Assembly: GCA_959347315.1 (NCBI GenBank)
Contig: OY365809.1
Coordinates: 44,241,496-44,305,495, forward strand
Direction: 5' to 3'
DNA from: Bimastos eiseni
Taxonomy: Eukaryota; Annelida; Clitellata; Crassiclitellata; Lumbricidae
DNA: 64,000 bases
Positions within the stretch are counted from its first letter, which is position 1; every line of letters starts with the position of its first letter. This document shows, piece after piece, positions 28,001-38,100 of this stretch. The position numbers were made by a program, and so were the translations under genes. The notes beneath the pieces are model-generated. The model was not told the DNA's origin. It saw only the letters and a list, made by a program, of their open reading frames with translations, and ran no database searches.

Positions 28001-30426
28001 AATTCTGCATTGACATCTTCACTTCTTCCAATAGATTAGCAGAAATTAAGGTTTCATTATTTGGGAAGATAACGATGAACCCAGGTTCACCGACATTTTG
28101 ACGATGAACCCGGGTTCACCGACATTTTGGCGAGAAACTCGACATGTTCCAAACCAAATAATATTTATCCGGTATCTGTTGGGACCTATTGGCATCAAAA
28201 TTCTGCATTGACATCTTCACTTCTTCCAATAGAATGGCAGAAATTAAGGTTTCATTATTTGGAAAGATAACGATGAACCCGGGTTCACCGACATTTCGGC
28301 GAGAAACTCGACATTCTCCAAACCAAATAATATTTATCCAGTATCTGTTGGGACCTATTGGCATCAAAATTCTGCATTGACATCTTCACCTCTTCCAATA
28401 GAATGGCAGAAATTAAGGTTTCATTATTTGGGAAGATAACGATGAACCCGGGTTCACCGACATTTTGGCGAGAAACTCGACATTCTCCAAACCAAATAAT
28501 ATTTATCCAGTATCTGTGAGGACCTAGTGGCATCAAAATTCTGCATTGACATCTTCACTTTTTCCAATTGAATGGCAGAAATTAAGGTTTCATTATTTGG
28601 GAAGATAACGATGAACCCGGGTTCACCGACAATTTGGCGAGAAACTCGACATGCTCGAAACCAAATAATATTTATCCAGTATCTGTTAGGGCCCATTAGC
28701 ATCAAAATTCTGCATTGACATCTTCACTTTTTCCAATTGAATGGCAGAAATTAAGGTTTCATTATTTGGGAAGATAACGATGAACCCGGCCGGGTTCACC
28801 GACATTTTGGCGAGAAACTGGACATTCTCCAAACCAAATAATATTTATCCAGTATCTGTTAGGGCCCATTGGCATCAAAATTCTGCATTGACATCTTCAC
28901 TTCTTCCAATAGATTAGCAGAAATTAAGGTTTCATTATTTGGAAAGATAACGATGAACCCGGGTTCACCGATATTTTGGCGAGAAACTCGACACTCTCCA
29001 AACCAAATAATATTTATCCAGTATCTGTTGGGACCTATTGGCATCAAAATTCTGCATTGACATCTTCACTTCTTCCAATAGAATGGCAGAAATTAAGGTT
29101 TCATTATTTGGGAAGATAACGATGAACCCGGGTTCACCGACATTTTGACGATGAACCCGGGTTCACCGACATTTTGGCGAGAAACTCGACATGTTCCAAA
29201 CCAAATAATATTTATCCGGTATCTGTTGGGACCTATTGGCATCAAAATTCTGCATTGACATCTTCACCTCTTCCAATAGATTAGCAGAAATTAAGGTTTC
29301 ATTATTTGGGAAGATAACGATGAACCCGGGTTCACCGACATTTTGGGGAGAAACTCGACATGCCCAAACCAAATAATATTTATCCAGTATCTGTTAGGGC
29401 CCATTAGCATCAAAATTCTGCATTGACATCTTCACTTCTTCCAATAGATTAGCAGAAATTAAGGTTTCATTATTTGGAAAGATTACGATGAACCCGGGTT
29501 CACCGACATTTTGGGGAGAAACTCGACATGCTCCAAACCAAATAATATTTATCCAGTATCTGTTAGGACATATTAGCATCAAAATTCTGCATTGACATCT
29601 TCACTTCTTCCAATAGAATGGCAGAAATTAAGGTTTCATTATTTGGAAAGATAACGATGAACCCGGGTTCACCGACATTTCGGCGAGAAACTCGACATTC
29701 TCCAAACCAAATAATATTTATCCAGTATCTGTTGGGACCTATTGGCATCAAAATTCTGCATTGACATCTTCACCTCTTCCAATAGATTAGCAGAAATGAA
29801 GGTTTCATTATTTGCGAAGATAACGATGAACCCGGGTTCACCGACATTTTGGCGAGAAACTCGACATTCTCCAAACCAAATAATATTTATCCAGTATCTG
29901 TGAGGACCTAGTGGCATCAAAATTCTGCATTGACATCTTCACCTCTTCCAATAGATTAGCAGAAATTAAGGTTTCATTATTTGGAAAGATAACGATGAAC
30001 CCGGGTTCACCGACATTTTGGCGAGAAACTCGACATGCTCCAAACCAAATAATATTTATCCAATGTCTGTTAGGGCTCATTAGCATCAAAATTCTGCATT
30101 GACATCTTCACCTCTTCGAATAGATTAGCAGAAATTAAGGTTTCATTATTTGGAAAGATAACGATGAACCCGGGTTCACGGACATTTTGGCGAGAAACTC
30201 GACATGCTCCAAACCAAATAATATTTATCCAGTATCTGTTAGGGCCCATTAGCATCAAAATTCTGCATTGACATCTTCACTTCTTCCAATAGAATGGCAG
30301 AAATTAAGGTTTCATTATTTGGGAAGATAACGATGAACCCGGGTTCACCGACATTTTGGCGAGAAACTCGACATGCTCCAAACCAAATAATATTTATCCA
30401 GTGTCTGTTAGGGGCCATTAGCATCA

Positions 30427-30780
30427 AAATTCTGCATTGAGATCTTCACTTCTTCCAATAGATTAGCAGAAATTAAGGTTTCATTATTTGCGAAGATAAC
30501 GATGAACCCGGGTTCACTGAAACTTTATCGAAAAATTCGACACTCTCCAAACCCAATAATATTTATCCAGCATCTGAGAGGACCTGTTGGCATCAAAATT
30601 CTGCATAGATATCTACATTTTTTCTAATGGCATAGCAGAAATTAATGTATCATTTTCTGTGAAGATGACGCTGAACCCAGGTTCACTGACTTTTATCGAG
30701 AAACTCATCTTCCTTCAAACCAAACAATATTTATCCAGCATCTGTGAGGATTATGATGGTATTGCCGGAAATCACTTCTG
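30427..30780. repeat. Decayed terminal satellite monomers (array edge)
   Basis: The last two monomers diverge stepwise. At 30,427-30,592 the palindrome is kept but the following part reads TTCACTGAAACTTTATCG. At 30,593-30,760 about a quarter of positions differ and CCCGGG has become CCCAGG. After about 30,780 no monomer similarity remains. Decayed edge monomers are expected where unequal exchange no longer homogenises the repeat. Confidence 0.85.
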
Positions 30781-31580
30781 ACATTCGCCTCGGCCGGATA
30801 TTAGAGGATTCGGAAGTATTTGCCTCTGCAAATATTACACCCACAGATGGCTAAAAGTAATTTTTTTTGGTGAAATAATTTTTTGGATAAAATAATGATT
30901 TTTTCATTAAATAAACGTACTACTAACGGACTTAACTGTAAGTTGTTGATTAAGTTAATAAAAACTGAACATTCTTTTGAATTTTCTTTACAATGATGAT
31001 TTTAATTTCTATGATATAATTTCTGTTTGTTGCATTCCCCAGGTGACAACCAATTCAGTAATTTTCCCGCTTAAATTGTCTCCACCCATTTTCCGGTAAA
31101 CTGTAGGGTGTAAAAGACGTCGTTGATGAGTTCTTTTGTCAAGTTTTATGACAAGGTTTTACATTTTTTTCACAAATAAAGTTGTTAAATAATAAATATA
31201 TTGATTTAGTCTATAGTGCGACGAGAAGCTATATGAAGGATATTGCTATGGAGTCTACATTGACTACAGGTAGTTTTCCGTAGATGTGCACTTTGCAGGT
31301 TAACTACGCTTTGTGGCTTTTACCCAGAGGGTACTGGCCAGATTTGCCAGCACTATTCGGTCCATACCCGTATCCTGCATATAGTGCATCCAAATACTCA
31401 GATTCAGTACTTGGTGGAAATTGTCTACTCGGTTGTGCCCTAGTATTTTTGCATCCTTTTGTTGGTCTGCATAAACTAGAAATGGAACTAAGTAAACTAG
31501 ACTTAGAAATTGTCTCTCAGTTAACACGTGAATGCTGAAACTATGTCGTGTGACTACTATTCGTATTCGGTCAGACCGAA

Positions 31581-31625
31581 TTTAGTCAGGTCTTGGTCAG
31601 ATTTTAGTTAGATTAATATTCGATG
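31581..31625. repeat. 45-bp direct repeat (partner at 38,177)
   Basis: The TTTAGTCAGRTCTTGGTCAG... segment ending TTCGATG recurs in the same orientation at 38,177-38,221 with only a couple of differences. Confidence 0.8.
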
Positions 31626-31723
31626 TTGAAAAGGTGAGCTTTAGTCAGACAATTCCTTGGTGTTCGGATGAAACAACATTATTATCATCATCACAATCAT
31701 GGCAACAACCACAATCACCCTAG
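31621..31723 (+). repeat. 103-bp dispersed repeat, copy 1 (inverted partner at 38,972)
   Basis: The reverse complement of this segment matches 38,972-39,074 at all but about four of 103 positions, counted by eye. The two copies flank five ankyrin exons in opposite orientation. Confidence 0.9.
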
Positions 31724-31988
31724 TTACTATTCAGCCAAATGCCAAATAGCTATTTGGCGCACTGTTCGGGCATGAAGTGAATACAAAGCGAATGTTTGAT
31801 ACAGCACTAGTATGTAAGTTTGTGACTTTGTATATGCAAAAAGATGTGAGCCTGAGTGGTTCTTAAGGCTCTTTCATTGTTTCCTTCTTGTGCTTAATTC
31901 CGTTTGATATTGTTTTCTTTGTGTCTCAGTTTGTGGCTGAGCCATTCGTATGGTTGCTATGGTGATTAATTATGTGGTTTTTTTTCAG

Positions 31989-32166
31989 AATGGCCAGACT
32001 CCTCTTTCGATTGCGCAGTGTCTTGGTTATATTTCGGTTGTCGAGATACTAAAGGAGAAGACGACAGTCACGGTCACAGAGTTCGACGAGAAGCTCAAGT
32101 ACAGGCTCATGTCACCAGAGATCATGCAGGAAGCAGCCATGTCAGATGAAGATGAAGACGACGAAG
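31989..32166 (+). CDS. Ank: Ankyrin exon 1 in window: last ANK repeat and acidic linker
   Basis: Acceptor TTTTTTTTCAG ends at 31,988 and donor GAAG|GTCAGA follows 32,166; entry phase 0, exit phase 1. It encodes the end of the final ankyrin repeat ([20 protein letters not shown]), then a [17 protein letters not shown] linker and the acidic [10 protein letters not shown] stretch typical of ankyrins before ZU5. Because the exon enters in the middle of the ankyrin-repeat domain, coding exons must exist upstream of it; none lies between the satellite and this exon. Confidence 0.93.
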
Positions 32167-35100
32167 GTCAGATCTCAGTCAGATTTTAATCAGATCTTAG
32201 TCAGGTCTCAATCAAATCTCAGCCAGATCTCAATCAGAGCTCAGTCAGATCTCAGCTTTGATATTAGTCAGATCTCAATCTGATCTCAATTAGGTCTCGA
32301 TCAGATATATCAGTCAGATTTCTGTCAGATCTCAGTCAGATAATGTCAGGCCTCAGTCGGATCTCAATCAGATATCAGATATCAGTCAGATATTAGTCAG
32401 ATATAAGATATTAGTCAGATAGTCAGATATTAGTCAAATTTCAGATATCAGTCAGATTTCAGTCAGATGTTAGTCAGATCTATTTCTAATCTTGGTTGGA
32501 TATTAGTCAGATCGCACAGTCAGGTTGCATAGGAACCTTGTACTTTCTATTCCTATTCTATTCCTACTCTGAATACTGTGTTCTTTTGCTGAGGTTGGAC
32601 TAGGAGTGCTTCTGAGTAGATTTCTTTAAGATGCACTATATCAAGTTTTATTGATTGATTGATTGAGTGATTGATTGAGTGACGAAGTTGTGAGTGAGTG
32701 ACTGATTGATTGATCAATCGATTGATGGAGGATTTTGTCTTTCAGAAGACGAGAAGCATTTGGCCGACCAGTCCTACCAGTACCTCACGACCGGAGACGA
32801 CATTGGAGGACTTCGAGAGGAGCCTGGAGGCGATGTCGGAGTACAGAGCAAGGTCAGACACGTCCGGTCATTTCCAATCTGTCTTAGTTCATCTAGCGTG
32901 AGCGTCGTTTAGCGAATTAACCGTCTGGCGAAGGCTATTTTTGTTTTACAATCAATCATTAGATGAATTTGAAGGGGAGACTCTTGCAATCATTTCTTCT
33001 GCTAGAAGTTTCTTACCTTCTTCAGTCAGTCTTGCAAATGAATTGGAAGAGCTCTAGAAAATGGGTTCACATAAGACTTAGCAAGAAGAAAACTATGAAT
33101 AATTTTTGCCACTTTGAAAGTGATCATTTGTTGCTAAAATGTTTTAACTTTGATTTTGAAACTTGCTCTGCTAGTCACTTGATTCAGTTTTCAAATTTAG
33201 TTGGAAACATTTTGGCAGGATTACAAAAAAATAAGTCGTCTTCATCTTCAAAAGATTTATTCTTTGCTCATTATTTATACATTTATGATTAGCTATAATC
33301 AACCAAAATCAAAGTTCTCAGTAATTAATTTTTTATTTAATTAACATAGATCCAAGATTAAGCATACATATTTATGTTTTTAACCTATGTTTATTTAACA
33401 CCAGTTGGATTGGTTCTTACAGCGATGATCAGAACTGCGTCATAGATTTTGCAATTCTTGATTTGTGGTGTGGTCTTATTTGAGTTTCTTAGTCTAGAAT
33501 ATCTGTTTAAAAGTTTTGGTTTATTGGATGTCTGAGTTATTTTGGCATGGAGCCTAAGTTTTGAATATTGTGTCCTAGGTGCATGAATTTTCATTAGTGT
33601 TTATGACATCAATGTCTATGTTGTCGTAGTCAAATTTCTTATATTTAGGACAGTATATTTACATGCACTGGTCCTCCTTATTGCTTGGTTGATTAAGATT
33701 AAGACTGATTGCCAATTTCCTGCTGAGTCCAAGTACTGAGTTTTACGAGTCAAATTGTACCGAGTTCGAGTTTCAAATATTTAAAGAAAGACTCGTTCTC
33801 TTGATTTTTGGCTTGGCAGTTTGTATAATTTTTACGAATTTTATTTGCCTTAGTCTACACTACATAGTAGTAACTAGTATGTGCTACTAGTAAAAGTATT
33901 TGTGTTTTTAGCTAGGTCGATTGTCGTTTTGTAAATAAAATAATCCGATTTTGTTTTCAAAGCAGAAAATCGGAGAGCCAATTTCTAATACAAGACTCGT
34001 ACCCATTGCTTGTCCGAGTGTGAGTTTATCCCGAGAACTACCAAAATCGGCCGAACAGAGTTTTGGTTCATCCCTAGTGTTTGTGTCAGTGGTTGACTTG
34101 CTGGACAGTTGACCAAAAGGTCTGGGTTCGAAATGCCGTCAAACTGTCGTAAGGATTTATTTCAATGATATCGAATGAGCGCATCTGCTGAACACTGTTG
34201 GTGGGCAGATAAAAAGGCAAGGGTATTGCTGACCACTAATCCCGATATATGTTGATGCTGAGAAAGTGAAATTGCTCTTTCTTTATTCAGGTGACTACTT
34301 GCTCGGGTTAGATGAAGAGACTTTTCTTCTTCTTGTGATACTTTGAGTGGATTAAGACATATTTGTCAGAAACTTCACCACTGCTTGCACGTTGGCAGTG
34401 CCAGTCCCAAGCCTGGATAAAGGATGAGGAGGGCAATGCTAATGGTCTATGTTATCGCACAGTGTCATTCAACTGAAACTGCTACTACTCGATTGGTCAG
34501 AGAGCTTGCCTTGCGACAGGGAGATAATGGGCTTATATGAATGTGTGCTAGTTGCAGCTTGGAGACATTGAGCATGTTCTTCACTCACAGTGTGTGCTCT
34601 GAGACATTGCTCATGTAATAGTATAAAGGAGCTCTTATTAAGTGTCTTTCTATTCTGCTGAGTTTTTGAAACCCTCGGACAGTGCTAGACTGTCGAGCGT
34701 GTCAACCGCTAGACCCTAACATGTCCTCATTAACATTACTTTTTTTATGCAGCCATGGTAATAAGGAGGACTGTGTTTGAGCTTAATAGTCACTTCTCAT
34801 CAGTTACTCATTGTTATGCATGACCGGTCATGTTTATGCATGACACACGTGTCTATGTTTTATTGTTTATGCATGGTATCTCATGTTTATGCATGACGAC
34901 CTTCTCTCGACTCCAGGATCAAGACCTGTTTGCCTTTGACCAGCGCAGCAGCCTCCATTCGTCCCAGGGCTTTGGCCCGACCCAGGAAGACATGCGCTAC
35001 ACCACAGATGACCTTGACTCTCAGTCGGGCGGGTCGCTCCGCCGCCACCGCCCTGACGAGCAGGCGTGGGTCAAAGGCCAGTCAAGGGAACCGCGGGTAG

Positions 35101-38100
35101 GCAGCCCGAGGTCCGGTACTACCGCATTCAAATCGACCGAAGACCAGGTCTACTATCTGGAGAATGGGGCCAGGGCTGGGGACGTCGGGGACTTTGACGC
35201 GGCCTCTGCCCCGCTGAGGAAGCGTAGCAAGATGAAGGCGACGACCCATGTGGAGGAAACGATCCTGACACGGAAGATCCTCCGCGGGGAGTCTGGATTC
35301 ACGGAGACCCACTTTGACGACGAACCGGAGGTTTCCGTCGCCCGGAGAGAGCCAAGTCTCGGGGCCGAGGCGCCCTACTCAGTCCTAGTTCTCCCGAAGG
35401 ACCAGTACGACATCAGGGACATCGCCCGGCATGGTGCGGCGGACTCCGACGAGGCACAGTGGAGGTCCGCCGGTTCGGCCCGGTTGACCGGCGGACGCGA
35501 CATGGTTCTACCACCTAGGGATCAGTACGACGTGACGGATTTCATGGCAAAGGAGTCCTCTGATGCGGATGATGTGGGGTGGCATGACCCCGGAGTGGGA
35601 GAGCAAGATGTCAGGCATGACGCGAGGGTCCTGCTTAGGGATCAGTACGACGCCAGGGACGTGATGGACCCAGATGCCGTAGCTGTGGAGGAGGAGAGCC
35701 GGACGGAATTGGCGCCGACGGGAACCGGACTGGAAGTGGTGATACGAGAGCATCTGGTGCCAGATGTAGATGACGATAAGGTAATCGGTAGATCATGAGT
35801 TCCTTCTCCTCATTTGGCCCCCATCTGCTCATCATACTTCTCTGCCTCCTCTGCTTTGCTCATCATTCTTCTCCTTCCTCATCCTCTTGCTTACTCATCA
35901 TCCAGTGTACCAGCTCCTTTGCTACTTCTGCTCCATTTGGTTCTGCTTACCTTCCTTGTGCTTCCACTTCTGTTCCTGGTTCCACCTGTGTTCCATATGG
36001 TTCCACTTTCATTCCAAGTGGTTCCACTTCTATTCCTCTTGGTTCCCCTAATCACAATTTTGCTCCTCATCATTGTTCTCCTCTTCCTTCTTTTGTTTGT
36101 CTTTTTCTTCCACTGTCTTCTTTCTTCTTCCCCAATCATGCTGTTGTTCCTCTCTTTTCCTGCTCCTCATTTATTCTTACCTCCTACTCATAATCCTTCC
36201 TTTCCATCTGCTCCCTGTCGCTCCTTCCTTTCCTCCGGCTCACCTTTTTTCCTTTCCTTCTACTTCTGACCCTGCCTTTTCTCCTGCTCTCACCCTGCCT
36301 TTCCTCATACTTCTCACTCTGCATTTCCTCCTTCTCCCCTACCTCCCTCCCATTTATTCTTCTATTCTCCTTCTCTTCCTTGTTTTCATCCTCCTTTCCC
36401 TCCTCCTTTCCCTCCACCTTCTCCTCAATTTTCTTCTCCTCTTACTCTTCCCTCTCCTTTCCTTCTCCTTGCTCCCATATCCAGCCGTGACGGTCAACCA
36501 TCTCCCGTGACTATCATCCTTTCTTCCTTCCTTCACCTGTTTAACGACCACTCGTGATGCATGTCGTGTGTCGTTGCATGTCGTGCGTGTCTAACACTGT
36601 CTCCGTTTCTCTGTCCTCCTCCTAATATCCTTTCAGCATAAATCATACATTAGTGTCTGGTTTCGGTAGAACTCATTTATGATGACAATGATTCGTGTTG
36701 GATGTTGTCTTACTTAGTGTGGTCTACTCATTTCTATCTAATTAGCTATCAGCTTTGGTTTTCGGTGTTTTTGTGTTATATTGCGTTCATTGGTATAAAT
36801 ACACACTTGTATGTATGTGTGTATTTATGCATGTAATAATGATAATTATGATGATTATAATGATAAAAATGATAATAGGTGTTATAATGATAATAATAAT
36901 AATGGTAATAATTATGATAATTGTGATGTTAATAATAGTTATAATGATAATGATATTAATATTTATAACTGTAATGATGATGATGATGATAATAATAATA
37001 ATAAACCAACGAGTTGGGCCATTCTGGACGACATCACCAATAATTAATGTTAAAGACTCTGATGGGCATAAAAAAATAACAATATAATAATAATAATAAT
37101 TATAGTAATAATAACCATAGTACATGTACTCAAGAGTAATGTAACGATGTTCTGAAAAATGCTCAAATGGAGATGTTTACAACGGTGCAGTTATGGTGTC
37201 TCGAATGTAAAGTATACCATACAACACCTAGGTAAGTGTGTTCTCAGGCGTAGACTCGATGTAAATGTATTCGCAATTTACGTAGCACCGCTAGAAGCGA
37301 AATAGAAGCTCTCGACCCAACAGAACACAGACATGTTCGAATACAATGGTTGTCAAGTCCAAACGGTATTGTTCTTTGTATTCATTATTATGCATTAGAC
37401 GTCCTGCATATTCATTAGATGTCTTGCATATTCGTCAGAGGTCTTACATATTCATTAGTTGTCTTGCATATTCATTAGTTATCTTGCATATTTATTTTTA
37501 GATGTGTATGTGTGTATATTTCTGTGTGTGTCGGTCCATATTTATGTATACCGGAAACTCATAATTCATAATGATGCTGTCTTTATTGAGCCACAACTAC
37601 ACTGACCTTATGACCTGACCCTTTTATAATATGAGCATTAATGTAGCACCACTACACAGCCTGTTATTCCAAGTCTCTAGTACACCGTGCCTTTCCGCCT
37701 TCCCTGCTCTCCAGGTCGACACGGAGATCTTGACTCCTCCGGTGGAAGAGGTCGTGAAGGAGGCGGATGGCCACCGGTACGACACACTGGCCGCTCCGGA
37801 ATTCGTGCGTGGCCATGGGGGCCCCCTCTTCAGAAGCAATCTCTCGGAGACGGATTCACGGATGTTTGGGTCGACCTACAGCGGGATGTCGTTTGCAAGC
37901 AGCCTAGACCCGGACAACGTGGCGCTCAACAGGCAGCCGATCTATTCAGGGTGACGTTGTGTTCATTGGTGTATGTGTGCCGGGATGTTGATAGGCTGCG
38001 GGTTTAATTAGGAATATGGTTATTTACCTGCTTTCTTCTTTGGAGATAACAGTGATGCTCAAGTAAGATTTTGGTCAGATTTGAGTTACGCTTCAGTTAG

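Larger units (their letters stand above)
12432..29149. repeat. Eleven 198-bp variant monomers with a 29-bp internal duplication
   Basis: In eleven monomers the segment GATGAACCC..CATTTTGAC is present twice in tandem, giving a ~198-bp monomer. The extra 29-bp copies begin at 12432, 13813, 14180, 20125, 21506, 21873, 23085, 23452, 26693, 28074 and 29121. In the first ten the extra copy reads CCCAGG, so it breaks the CCCGGG palindrome; the one at 29121 keeps CCCGGG. None was seen before 12432. The variant probably arose once and spread with the block duplications (inference). Confidence 0.85.
1..30780. repeat. ~169-bp tandem satellite array
   Basis: About 180 head-to-tail copies of a ~169-bp monomer fill the first 30.8 kb without interruption. 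Landmarks recurring in each monomer are CATCAAAATTCTGCATTGAC, CAGAAATTAAGGTTTCATTA, TGAACCCGGGTTCACCGACA and CCAAATAATATTTATCCAGT. Neighbouring monomers differ by a few substitutions, while some copies thousands of bases apart are nearly identical, so the array has a higher-order structure. The unit length is close to one nucleosome repeat, as in many centromeric or heterochromatic satellites (established knowledge). Each monomer keeps CCCGGG and about five CpG sites. Short open frames on both strands are a by-product of the repeat and are not genes. The array starts before position 1, so its full length is unknown. Confidence 0.98.
30781..31988. other. Intron sequence between satellite and first ankyrin exon
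   Basis: AT-rich sequence with no convincing exon. It contains two dispersed repeat segments, 31,581-31,625 and 31,621-31,723, listed separately. Short open frames at 31,284-31,538 lie on both strands, lack family similarity and look like chance. Confidence 0.6.
32853..34916. other. 2.1-kb intron with transposon remnants
   Basis: Holds a hAT-like MITE (about 33,690-34,076), a tRNA-like SINE unit right after it, and a copy of the GTGCCAGTCC dispersed repeat (34,395-34,480). At 34,815-34,890 there are several GTTTATGCATG repeats just before the next acceptor. A 109-codon open frame at 32,963-33,292 has AT-rich, low-complexity content and no recognised similarity. Confidence 0.7.

Noticed and set aside
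7..30427. Conserved 62-87-codon open frames in nearly every satellite monomer on both strands
   Set aside because: They run across monomer junctions, occur on both strands, shift frame each monomer because 169 is not a multiple of 3, and show substitutions without codon-position bias. They are products of a stop-poor repeat.
1..30780. CRISPR array
   Set aside because: The repeats are contiguous 169-bp units with no unique spacers, next to a spliced animal gene.
1..30780. Satellite-encoded hammerhead ribozyme
   Set aside because: CGATGA and GAAA segments occur, but the required CTGATGA core, hairpin stem II and CGAAA spacing are absent on both strands as far as I can see.
1..30780. Pol III promoter (B box) in the monomer
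   Set aside because: GGTTCACCGAC only partly fits GGTTCGAnTCC and no A box lies at the right distance, so the resemblance is weak.
32963..33292. 109-codon open frame as an extra exon
   Set aside because: AT-rich codon use unlike neighbouring exons, no acceptor or donor in a compatible phase noticed, no recognised similarity.
35795..36510. Open frames of up to 151 codons on both strands
   Set aside because: Low-complexity C/T tract giving S, L, F, P on one strand and K, R, E on the other; no splice or homology support.
36755..37125. 110-codon I/M/N-rich open frames on both strands
   Set aside because: Translation of a GATAAT/AATAAT microsatellite.
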